Notes: a model not told the origin generated them from the sequence alone. Shown: positions 1-5,024, numbered from the stretch's first letter. The stretch: DNA of 5,268 nt from Nitrososphaerota archaeon (GCA_027886925.1 JAPCJN010000028.1:1-5268), one strand, 5' to 3'. Numbers and translations: made by a program.

Positions 1-605
1 AAGCTCGCCGCGGTCTCTGGGCTCCCGATGGTTGCCGACAGCGCGACCACCTGGAAGTCCCCCGCCACCTTCCTGAGGCGCTGAAGCCCTACCGTGAGCT
101 GGACTCCCCTCTTGCTCTCAACGAGGTTGTGCAACTCGTCGACCACGACCGCTTTCACGTCGGCGAGGCTGACGCGCATCCTTCGTCCAGGCAACATCGC
201 CTGTAGCGTCTCCGGCGTGGTGACGAGCACGTCGGGTGGGTTCCTCGACTGGCGCTGCCTCTGGGCCTGCGGGGTGTCGCCGTGCCTGACGTCGAGGGTG
301 AGCGAGAGCTTCGTGCACCAGAACTGGAGCCTCCGAAGCATGTCCCGGTTCAGCGCCCGGAGGGGCGTGATGTAGAGGAGCGAGATCCCGTGCCTGGGCC
401 CGGAGCCCACCAGGTTGCTGAGGAGCGGTAAGATGGCGGCCTCCGTCTTGCCCGAGCCGGTCGGAGCCACGATCAAGACGTTTCTCCCCTGCAGGACCAA
501 AGGGATGGCCTTGACCTGAGGCGGGGTGGGCTCTTTCATCCCGGATTCGACGAGCAGAGCCCTCACAGGCTCAGCGAGCGAGTCGAACGTCTCAACGCCC
601 GCCAT
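1..605 (-). CDS. lhr: Lhr-type ATP-dependent superfamily 2 helicase, N-terminal part (cut by window edge)
   Basis: This is the first 201 codons of an ATP-dependent DNA/RNA helicase; the rest lies beyond the left edge. Reading from the ATG at 605-603, the SF2 motifs appear in order: Q-motif region PTPPQ (residues 26-30), Walker A APTGSGKTEAA (47-57), motif Ia TPLRALNRD (80-88), RHGDT (107-111), motif Ib TTPETLQAML (129-138), Walker B DELHNL followed by KRG (156-167), and motif III SAT (190-192). RHGDT and the DE(L/I)H-x-KRG-x-L arrangement are typical of Lhr rather than Hel308 or RecQ. Family members usually have about 850-950 residues and act in nucleic-acid repair or RNA metabolism. An in-frame TGA lies three codons upstream of the ATG and a GAGG sits just before it, so the start is well fixed. 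The gene lies downstream of the DUF971 gene on the same strand and may share its transcript. The family call is confident; the exact Lhr subgroup and substrate are not visible. Confidence 0.92.
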   Translation of the reverse strand, partial: MAGVETFDSLAEPVRALLVESGMKEPTPPQVKAIPLVLQGRNVLIVAPTGSGKTEAAILPLLSNLVGSGPRHGISLLYITPLRALNRDMLRRLQFWCTKLSLTLDVRHGDTPQAQRQRQSRNPPDVLVTTPETLQAMLPGRRMRVSLADVKAVVVDELHNLVESKRGVQLTVGLQRLRKVAGDFQVVALSATIGSPETAAS

Positions 606-632
606 GCTTCCTCACTCTCGGCGACATGTTCT

Positions 633-643
633 CTATGATATCC
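633..643 (-). promoter_or_regulatory. Possible TATA box for the helicase gene
   Basis: The minus strand reads GGATATCATAG here, centred about 33 bases before the helicase ATG, in the short gap after the DUF971 stop codon. This spacing would allow a near-leaderless transcript for the helicase. It is only an A/T-rich match by eye; co-transcription with DUF971 is equally possible. Confidence 0.25.
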
Positions 644-655
644 AATCGTGTTCCA

Positions 656-1009
656 CTATATCTGCAGCGTTGCATCTTTTTCCCTCGCCCGCTTCCCGGC
701 GCACGCGTCGCACTCGCAGATCCCAAGGAGGTAGTCATAGGGGTAAATCCCGGTGCTGTGCCCGTCAGACCAGGAGAACGATATCGCGTATCGTCCGACC
801 ATCGAAAACTTCAGCGCCGAGACGCCTTCAGGCGCGGCGGGCGCCAAAGGGATGATGCGGCTCAATCCGATAGCCGGAGGCTCCCCCGCGCACAGCGCGC
901 ACGGGCACGCCTCGCGCAATGCCTTGTTCGAATGGACGGCCCTGTGACCATCGCCCCATTCGATCAAGACCTGCGAGGGACCTAGGGTGACTTTCTTAGG
1001 GAGCGGCAA
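656..1009 (-). CDS. DUF971 / GBBH-like N-terminal domain protein, predicted zinc-binding
   Basis: This is a single-domain protein of 117 residues if translation starts at the TTG at 1009-1007. The DUF971 pattern is clear: IEWGDGH (16-22), LR-x-x-CPCALC (31-40), then VGRYAISFSWSDGHSTGIY (71-89). In gamma-butyrobetaine hydroxylase this N-terminal domain binds zinc through a CxCxxC set and a histidine; the equivalents here are Cys35, Cys37, Cys40 and His84. The domain also occurs attached to Mrp/HCF101-type iron-sulphur proteins, but no such partner is seen here, so the cellular role is unknown. Unusually, a second CxCxxC (Cys98, Cys100, Cys103) lies near the C-terminus, before a short charged tail. 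The open frame extends upstream to 1318, but that part is low-complexity Arg/Ser-rich, crosses the divergent promoter and lies antisense to another gene. The TTG start fits a TATA-like box 31 bases upstream. The domain call is strong; the start is moderate. Confidence 0.85.
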   Translation of the reverse strand: MPLPKKVTLGPSQVLIEWGDGHRAVHSNKALREACPCALCAGEPPAIGLSRIIPLAPAAPEGVSALKFSMVGRYAISFSWSDGHSTGIYPYDYLLGICECDACAGKRAREKDATLQI

Positions 1010-1033
1010 TCTCTTTACTTTCGAGAAGCGCGC

Positions 1034-1054
1034 CCTCTCATAAGCCTTGAGAGG
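1034..1054. repeat. Perfect 7-bp inverted repeat over the DUF971 promoter
   Basis: CCTCTCA (1034-1040) and TGAGAGG (1048-1054) are exact reverse complements separated by 7 bases. The repeat covers the likely TATA box of the minus-strand DUF971 gene, where a bound dimeric regulator could block TBP. It could equally form a small hairpin, or be chance. No regulator gene lies in the window. Confidence 0.4.
1037..1044 (-). promoter_or_regulatory. Likely TATA box for the DUF971 gene
   Basis: The minus strand reads CTTATGAG, centred about 31 bases upstream of the TTG start at 1009. This is the spacing expected of an archaeal TATA box serving a leaderless or nearly leaderless mRNA. It lies inside the inverted repeat 1034-1054. 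The assignment is by eye. Confidence 0.4.
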
Positions 1055-1096
1055 TCGACGACGACGACTGCGTCCGTTCCACGTTCGACAGGAAGG

Positions 1097-1104
1097 GTTA
1101 TCTC
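1097..1104 (+). promoter_or_regulatory. Possible TATA box for the PPOX-like gene
   Basis: GGTTATCT is centred about 31 bases before the ATG at 1131 and is the only A/T-rich stretch in that GC-rich leader. It would form the rightward half of the divergent promoter region 1010-1130. No Shine-Dalgarno is evident before the ATG, which agrees with a leaderless transcript. Confidence 0.35.
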
Positions 1105-1130
1105 TCCCCGGACGGCGATGCCCCTTCTCG

Positions 1131-1331
1131 ATGTATGAGCTCGAAGACAAGGCGAAGAAGCTCCTGGAAGGCAGGAACCTCGTCTTGCTTGCAATGCTAG
1201 ACAAAAAAGGTAGCCCGCATCTCACGCGTAAAAGGGTCGGCACAGATGGGGAGCGCGTAGAGTACAGGGGGCGTGCCCTTGGTGAGAGGATGGTAATCCT
1301 GGTGATAAGGCCCTCCAAGATCTACCCATAA
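1131..1331 (+). CDS. Short PPOX-fold (FMN/F420-binding) protein fragment, possibly a decaying gene
   Basis: This is a 66-residue protein. Its first half matches the start of pyridoxamine-5'-phosphate-oxidase-like proteins: an N-terminal helix, KKLLEGRN (9-16), then the beta strand LVLLAMLDKKGSPHLT (17-32), where the family typically has LATLDxDGxPHxTPVWV. The usual PVWV is replaced by RKRV, the nucleotide-binding middle (normally xTxxGRxKxxNLxRDPRV) appears compressed, and the protein stops after a PSKIYP that resembles the family's DPxNPY. Functional members have about 120-150 residues, so roughly half the fold is missing. In-frame codons after the TAA stop (CGC TGA GAG) could be a remnant of the YRYxE that usually follows, which would point to point-mutation decay. 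The ATG at 1131 is chosen because the upstream in-frame extension is Arg-rich and unlike the family. It may be a pseudogene or a reduced protein; flavin or F420 binding is doubtful. Confidence 0.5.
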   Translation: MYELEDKAKKLLEGRNLVLLAMLDKKGSPHLTRKRVGTDGERVEYRGRALGERMVILVIRPSKIYP

Positions 1332-1369
1332 CGCTGAGAGGATCGTTTCAAAAAAGGTAAGTTTGTCGA

Positions 1370-1492
1370 ATGCCTAGCTGTATCTGTAACGTCTGCAAGC
1401 ACATCAGCTTGGTCTCGTGCACCCGTTGCACCTGCTGCTCGTACAGGAAGGTGGCGTGCATGCAGAACGAGGATGTCCCCTCGCCTTCGTAG
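1370..1492 (+). CDS. Cysteine-rich 40-residue protein, possible zinc-binding microprotein
   Basis: No family is recognised. From ATG 1370 the 40-residue product has eight cysteines and one histidine: Cys4-x-Cys6-xx-Cys9-x-His11, then Cys17-xx-Cys20-x-Cys22-Cys23, and Cys30. The paired CxCxxC and CxxCxCC knuckles would suit binding of one or two zinc ions or a small metal cluster. The C-terminus is short and polar, ending in PSPS. It lies 38 bases after the PPOX-like fragment and ends 50 bases before the dehydrogenase, in the same direction. An A-rich tract at about 1345-1357 may be its promoter or a weak leader; AGGT at 1355-1358 is a poor Shine-Dalgarno. The regular cysteine spacing argues that this is a real gene, but its small size leaves doubt. 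A cytoplasmic metal-binding or nucleic-acid-binding role would be pure inference. Confidence 0.55.
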   Translation: MPSCICNVCKHISLVSCTRCTCCSYRKVACMQNEDVPSPS

Positions 1493-1510
1493 TCCAAGCC
1501 GCCATCCAAC

Positions 1511-1517
1511 ATTTATC
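1511..1517 (+). promoter_or_regulatory. Likely TATA box for the dehydrogenase gene
   Basis: ATTTATC is centred about 29 bases before the ATG at 1543, in an otherwise GC-rich stretch. The short leader between box and ATG has no Shine-Dalgarno, so a leaderless mRNA is likely. It supports the start at 1543 over upstream in-frame starts such as 1417. Confidence 0.5.
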
Positions 1518-1542
1518 TCGCCCTTCACGGCTCGGCGCGAAG

Positions 1543-2427
1543 ATGAAGAGCACCAGGATAGGTTTCATCGGGCTCGGGATAATGGGGAAGTCGATGGCGA
1601 AGAACCTCTTGAAGGGAGGGTTTCCGGTCACGGTCTACAACAGGAGCAAGCCTCCAGTCGACCTTCTCGCCTCCTCGGGGGCGGTACCGGCCAGCTCGCC
1701 GAGAGCGGTGGCGGAACGGAGCGACGTGGTGATCACCATGCTCACAGATTCGGAAGCCGTATCCGAGGTTGTCCTCGGCGAAAGAGGAGTCATAGAGGGC
1801 GCCCACGAGGGGCTGGTGGTCGTCGACATGAGCACGATCTCGCCGAAAGTGACGAGGAGCGTCTCGGCCAAGTTGACGGAGAAGGGCGTGAGGATGCTCG
1901 ACGCTCCGGTCAGCGGGGGGGACAGCGGGGCGAAGGAGGGCTCACTGACGATAATGGTGGGAGGACCGGTTTCGGTCTTCGAAGAGTGCCTGCCCATCTT
2001 CCGAGTGTTGGGCAAGAAGGTAGTGCACATGGGAGCGACAGGAGCGGGTCAGCTGACGAAACTCGCGAACCAGATTTTAGTCGCCTGCAACATGATAGGA
2101 GTCTGCGAATGCATCTTATTCGCAAAAGATGCTGGCCTTGACCTGGAGAAGCTCATCGACTCGCTGTCCGCGGGCGCCGCTTCGTCATGGAGCCTTGTGA
2201 ACCTCGGGCCCAAGATCGTCAGAAGGGACTTTTCGCCGGGTTTCAAGGTGAAACTGCTTCAAAAGGACCTGAGATATGCCCTCGCCGAGGCAGCGGAGAT
2301 GGGCGCGCCGGTGCCGGCCACGACCATCGTCCACCATCTATACGAGCAGCTGGAGCAGAAGGGGCTGGAGGGCGTCGGGACGCAAGCCCTGATCACCGCC
2401 CTAGAGGAGCTCTCCGAACAGAGCTAG
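1543..2427 (+). CDS. NAD(P)-dependent beta-hydroxyacid dehydrogenase (3-hydroxyisobutyrate / tartronate semialdehyde reductase family)
   Basis: This is a complete 294-residue cytoplasmic oxidoreductase of the beta-hydroxyacid dehydrogenase family, which interconverts beta-hydroxyacids and their semialdehydes. The Rossmann fold starts IGFIGLGIMGKSMAKNL (6-22) with GLGIMG at 10-15. Strand 2 ends VYNRS (31-35); an Asn-Arg at that place usually goes with NADP(H), whereas NAD enzymes tend to have Asp. Other family marks are DMSTISP (95-101), the substrate signature DAPVSGG (120-126), the catalytic Lys173 with Asn176 in GAGQLTKLANQ, and the C-terminal FKVKLLQKDL (234-243). Length and domain order are normal. 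The open frame continues upstream to 1417, but the start at 1543 places the Rossmann strand at the usual distance and fits a TATA-like box at 1511-1517. The physiological substrate (3-hydroxyisobutyrate, tartronate, succinic or glyoxylic semialdehyde) cannot be told from the sequence, and neighbours give no clue. Confidence 0.93.
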   Translation: MKSTRIGFIGLGIMGKSMAKNLLKGGFPVTVYNRSKPPVDLLASSGAVPASSPRAVAERSDVVITMLTDSEAVSEVVLGERGVIEGAHEGLVVVDMSTISPKVTRSVSAKLTEKGVRMLDAPVSGGDSGAKEGSLTIMVGGPVSVFEECLPIFRVLGKKVVHMGATGAGQLTKLANQILVACNMIGVCECILFAKDAGLDLEKLIDSLSAGAASSWSLVNLGPKIVRRDFSPGFKVKLLQKDLRYALAEAAEMGAPVPATTIVHHLYEQLEQKGLEGVGTQALITALEELSEQS

Positions 2428-2457
2428 GTAGCCTTGTCTTGTTGACGACGCGAAACT

Positions 2458-2466
2458 CTAAATATT
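2458..2466 (+). promoter_or_regulatory. TATA box for the acidic microprotein gene
   Basis: CTAAATATT is centred about 25 bases before the ATG at 2487, the classic archaeal distance from TATA box to transcription start. Transcription would therefore begin at or within a base or two of the ATG, giving a leaderless mRNA. It is one of the two clearest promoter-like elements in the window. Confidence 0.55.
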
Positions 2467-2486
2467 CCCAGAGCGTCCATCACTTT

Positions 2487-2618
2487 ATGTGCGATTGCGA
2501 AGAATTCGAGGACTACGAGGATATGATGAGCACGAACTTCGAGGCCAAACCCGAGGCGGAAGCCCAAGTCCAAGACCCACAACCGATTCCACAGGTCATT
2601 GTGGTAAAGCGCAAGTAA
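2487..2618 (+). CDS. Acidic 43-residue protein of unknown function
   Basis: No family is recognised. From ATG 2487 the product has 43 residues. It begins MCDCEEF, is strongly acidic in the first half (seven Asp/Glu among residues 3-12), passes through a Pro/Gln/Ala-rich linker (about 22-36) and ends in a hydrophobic then basic tail, VIVVKRK. The two near-terminal cysteines form a CxC pair that could bind a metal or form a disulphide. The in-frame reading extends upstream into the dehydrogenase gene, but the start at 2487 fits the strong TATA box at 2458-2466, and the upstream part is only an out-of-frame shadow. The gene stands alone between the dehydrogenase and the MetE cluster and is followed 24 bases later by a hairpin that may end its transcript. 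The promoter spacing and composition support a real small protein. Confidence 0.5.
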   Translation: MCDCEEFEDYEDMMSTNFEAKPEAEAQVQDPQPIPQVIVVKRK

Positions 2619-2642
2619 CGACGGGCCATCGACCTCCTTCGT

Positions 2643-2676
2643 CGCGAGCCACCATCGGGGCTCGCGCGTGCGAGCC
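2643..2676 (+). terminator. Overlapping alternative hairpins (A-B-A'), probable terminator or attenuator-like element
   Basis: CGCGAGCC (2643-2650, A) is an exact complement of GGCTCGCG (2659-2666, B), forming an 8-bp stem with an 8-base loop. GCGAGCC appears again at 2670-2676 (A') and can instead pair with GGCTCGC (2659-2665), forming a 7-bp stem with a 4-base loop. Only one hairpin can form at a time. A pyrimidine-rich run (about 2675-2690) follows. Lying 24 bases after the acidic protein's stop and ahead of the MetE promoter, it most likely terminates the upstream transcript. Strand is given for the plus-strand transcript. Archaeal termination relies mainly on T-runs, so a regulatory role is also possible. 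Confidence 0.45.
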
Positions 2677-2722
2677 TTCTTGCCTTCCTGTAATGAACAT
2701 AGGAATAACCGAGTCAGAATAA

Positions 2723-2730
2723 CTTATATC
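2723..2730 (+). promoter_or_regulatory. TATA box for the MetE-family operon
   Basis: CTTATATC lies in the only clearly A/T-rich patch (about 2700-2742) of the 2619-2784 gap. A transcription start about 26 bases downstream would fall near 2752, giving a leader of about 30 bases before the proposed CTG start at 2785. Apart from this box and the hairpins, nothing else recognisable was seen in the gap. Confidence 0.5.
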
Positions 2731-2784
2731 ATATGAATAAAACGCCGGGATACTTGAAGCTGTTTTCCCGCACCTCCTCGGGGG

Positions 2785-3834
2785 CTGACCCAAACGACTG
2801 ATTACCAAATCTCGCTAACGGGCCTCCATGCGAGGAACGAAAAGACGATCCAAGCTACCCAGGACTGGGAGCGCGGAAGGATAAGCGACGACGTGCTCGC
2901 ATCGTGTTTCGACGCGGATTGCGATTCCATAGTCGGTCTACAGAGAAAGGTCGGCGTCAAATACGCGACCGACGGCCAGCTAACCCTAGCCTGGCAAGAC
3001 ATCTTCCGCCCGATAAGCAAGGGCTTCGACGGGCTGGAGCCGGGCCCCATGGTCAGATGGTTCAACACGAACACGTTCTTCTTCACCCCGATAGTGAATG
3101 GACCGGTCTCGAGCGACGGGAAGGTGCTCCTAAAGGCCGTCGAGAAGAAGTTCGTGAAGAACGGGCTTCCCGAATTCAAGATAATCATCCCTGATCCGCT
3201 CACGTTCGCGGAGCTGGCGGACGACAGACACTACAAGAACAAAGAGAAGCTGTTGTTCGCATACTCGGACGCGCTCAACGGCGAGCTGCGCGCGCTGTCG
3301 TCAGCCGGCGCGAAGTATGTCCAGTTCTCGGCGCCCAGCCTCGTCTACCGGCTCAAGCAAAAGCCGTTCTCCCGCGACAACCTGAAGCAGCTGGGCGAGG
3401 CTGTCAGGGCTATCCTGAAAGGGGTGTCAGCGAGGAGCGGGTTCTACCCGCCGTTCGGCGACGCGGCTCCGTATCTTCCCGAGCTCTTCGACGTCATCCC
3501 CACGGACGACGTCGGTATCGACCTGACCCAGACCGACGAATCCGCGCTCGTGGCGACGAAGAAGGGCGTCATCGCGGGGATCGTCGACTCCCGCACTACG
3601 TACCTCGAAGACGCCGCCGCGCTCGCCTCCAGGGTCGAAGCAGTGACCGACAAGACTGGGACCAAGACCGTGACGATCTCACCTTCTGCCGACCTGCGGT
3701 TCATCCCTAGGGTCTCCGCAGACGAAAAGCTGGTGCTGCTCGGGCGAGTAAGGAACAAGATCGGACGGAAGCCTTCCAAACGCAGAGACTCGCAAGTCAA
3801 GAAGTCGTCCCAAAGGAGGAGCGGAAACAAATGA
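2785..3834 (+). CDS. MetE N-terminal-domain-like protein lacking zinc ligands, first gene of the MetE cluster
   Basis: This TIM-barrel protein belongs to the cobalamin-independent methionine synthase superfamily (349 residues from CTG 2785). It follows the N-terminal-half pattern: GRISDD-type helix (31-36), ATDGQ followed by WQDIFRPI (about 61-77), RWFNTNTFFFTPIVNGP (about 91-107), IPDPLTFAEL (about 135-144), and KKGVIAGIVDSR (about 259-270). The catalytic zinc is absent: the expected HxC region reads GFYPPFGD (219-226) and the expected PxCGL region reads SPSADLRFIPR (299-309). It therefore probably acts as a structural or methyl-donor-binding partner of the next gene. The last 27 residues (323-349) have 12 Lys/Arg, an unusual basic tail. 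The start is unresolved: the first standard start in frame is GTG 2893, which would delete the first barrel strand and helix, while the frame is open back to a TGA at 2755. CTG 2785 would give an N-terminus MTQTTDYQ, comparable to the family's TT-x-x-GS start. The gene overlaps the next by ATGA. Confidence 0.82.
   Translation: MTQTTDYQISLTGLHARNEKTIQATQDWERGRISDDVLASCFDADCDSIVGLQRKVGVKYATDGQLTLAWQDIFRPISKGFDGLEPGPMVRWFNTNTFFFTPIVNGPVSSDGKVLLKAVEKKFVKNGLPEFKIIIPDPLTFAELADDRHYKNKEKLLFAYSDALNGELRALSSAGAKYVQFSAPSLVYRLKQKPFSRDNLKQLGEAVRAILKGVSARSGFYPPFGDAAPYLPELFDVIPTDDVGIDLTQTDESALVATKKGVIAGIVDSRTTYLEDAAALASRVEAVTDKTGTKTVTISPSADLRFIPRVSADEKLVLLGRVRNKIGRKPSKRRDSQVKKSSQRRSGNK
3815..3819 (+). promoter_or_regulatory. 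Shine-Dalgarno of the second MetE-family gene
   Basis: GGAGG, within AAAGGAGGAGC, lies 11 bases before the ATG at 3831. It is embedded in the Arg-Arg codons (AGG AGG) of the preceding gene's basic tail, so the two reading frames share it. It fixes the start of the catalytic subunit and indicates translational coupling. Confidence 0.75.
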
Positions 3835-5024
3835 AGCCGTTCCCGACGCAGGAGATAGGCAGCCTCCCCAAGTTCGGATGGAGGACAAAGCCTTTCAGGT
3901 CGATGGCGCTCAGCGACGACGACCTGGAGGCGGCGAAGCAGTGGGGCGAGCGTCTAGACGTCGAGGGAAGGACGGACCTCTACAGGACGCTCTCGAAGCG
4001 CTACGGCTTCTCTGAGGCGGAGAAGAAGCAAATCGTCGACTTCTCCCTCCTCTACGCCATCAAGATGTGTGAGAAAGCCGGGGACGGCCTCGGGCAAGAT
4101 GCCGGGTTAGACCTGGTATGGAGCGGGGAGCAGGCAAGGACCGAGATGTATGAGACCCCGGTGTCCAACATAGCAGGCTTCGAGTTCATCGGCAGGGTGA
4201 GGAGCTTCGACAACAAATACTGGAGGATGGCATCGATCAAAGCCCCGCCAAAATACAAGGAGAACTACCACCTCGAGGAGCTGCTCTTCACGCAGAAGCA
4301 CGCCAAGGGCAAGGTCAAGGTGCCTGTGACCGACGCCATCACGATCATGGCGTGGTCGGACAACAACTACTACACGGGCAAATGGGTGGGCAAGACAAGG
4401 CTTCCGCCGTCGAAGAGGAGCTTCAGCGCGAGGCGAGAGTTCACCCTGGAGCTCGCCAAGATAATCAGGCGCGTCATCGCGGAACTGATAGAGAAAGGCG
4501 TCAAAGAGGTCCAAATAGACATACCCGCCGCAACGCAGTATCAGTCAGAGGACGACATCAAGCTGGTCACCGAGGCGTTCAACGAGACTACGAAAGGGCT
4601 GAGCGCGACGTTCAGCGTCCACAGCTGCTTCCCCCCCGGCCGCGGCTACGGCATCCTCTTTCCGCACATGTTGGAGATGAAAAAGTGCGACCGCTTCTCC
4701 TTCGAGTACGCCAACCGCGACACCTTCACCGAAGGTCTTGACGCCAAGTCCAGGATGGGCTTCGAAGACTTGAAGCTCTTCAAAGAATACCGATACGAGA
4801 AGCAGCTAGGGGTCGGCGTGATCCACATCCATACGGACACGCTTCCGAGCGCCCAGGTGGTAAGGGACCGCATCCTCTACTCGGCGAAGGTGACAGACCT
4901 CCCGCCGGAGAACCTATTCGTCAATCCAGACTGCGGCCTTCGCACTAGGCGCCCAGAGATCGCGCAGAAGATGCTCGACCTCACCGTAGTAGGCGCCGGA
5001 CTTGCGAGGCGGAACTCCGGTTGA
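3831..5024 (+). CDS. MetE C-terminal-domain-type (core) methyltransferase with complete zinc site
   Basis: This 397-residue cytoplasmic protein is the likely catalytic subunit of the cluster. It begins with the family strand QEIGSLPKF (7-15) and carries the zinc set of MetE: His264-x-Cys266 in FSVHSCF, Glu292 in FSFEYAN, and Cys368 in VNPDCGLRTR, matching E. coli His641, Cys643, Glu665 and Cys726. In this family zinc activates a thiol, usually homocysteine, for methylation. IQIDEPA of classical MetE appears here as VQIDIPA (227-233), keeping the Asp but replacing the following Glu. It is longer than many core MetE proteins, with extra sequence at about 30-165. There is no N-terminal folate-binding half in the same chain; the preceding zinc-less gene may supply it. 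ATG 3831 overlaps the upstream stop (ATGA) and has a strong Shine-Dalgarno. Methionine synthase is the simplest reading. An alkylthiol transferase such as the epoxyalkane:coenzyme M transferase branch is an alternative. Confidence 0.88.
   Translation: MKPFPTQEIGSLPKFGWRTKPFRSMALSDDDLEAAKQWGERLDVEGRTDLYRTLSKRYGFSEAEKKQIVDFSLLYAIKMCEKAGDGLGQDAGLDLVWSGEQARTEMYETPVSNIAGFEFIGRVRSFDNKYWRMASIKAPPKYKENYHLEELLFTQKHAKGKVKVPVTDAITIMAWSDNNYYTGKWVGKTRLPPSKRSFSARREFTLELAKIIRRVIAELIEKGVKEVQIDIPAATQYQSEDDIKLVTEAFNETTKGLSATFSVHSCFPPGRGYGILFPHMLEMKKCDRFSFEYANRDTFTEGLDAKSRMGFEDLKLFKEYRYEKQLGVGVIHIHTDTLPSAQVVRDRILYSAKVTDLPPENLFVNPDCGLRTRRPEIAQKMLDLTVVGAGLARRNSG
5006..5009 (+). promoter_or_regulatory. Probable Shine-Dalgarno of the third MetE-family gene
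   Basis: GAGG ends 11 bases before the TTG at 5021, the same spacing as the GGAGG before the second gene. It supports the unusual TTG start and a coupled three-gene operon. Confidence 0.5.

Noticed and set aside
94..375. Plus-strand frame of 93 codons over the helicase gene
   Set aside because: It lies wholly opposite conserved Lhr motifs on the minus strand and its translation resembles no protein family.
626..985. Plus-strand frame opposite the DUF971 gene
   Set aside because: The Arg-rich translation is an antisense shadow of a clear domain on the other strand.
1010..1318. N-terminal extension of the DUF971 reading frame to 1318 (220 residues)
   Set aside because: The extension is Arg/Ser-rich low-complexity sequence, lies antisense to the PPOX-like gene and crosses the divergent promoter; the DUF971 domain is complete without it.
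1417..1542. Longer start for the dehydrogenase at 1417
   Set aside because: It would add 42 residues before the Rossmann strand, overlap the cysteine-rich gene in another frame and include the likely TATA box.
2733..2801. 22-codon frame MNKTPGYL... as a leader peptide before the MetE operon
   Set aside because: Its ATG lies only a few bases after the TATA box, so it would probably sit upstream of the transcript start, and it has no run of Met or other regulatory codons. It is kept only as part of the frameshift question.
2596..2808. Minus-strand 70-codon frame in the gap before the MetE cluster
   Set aside because: It covers the hairpins and the promoter, has no recognisable domain and no promoter of its own.
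4107..4514. Minus-strand 135-codon frame inside the catalytic MetE-type gene
   Set aside because: It is antisense to well-conserved coding sequence; long antisense frames are expected at this GC content.
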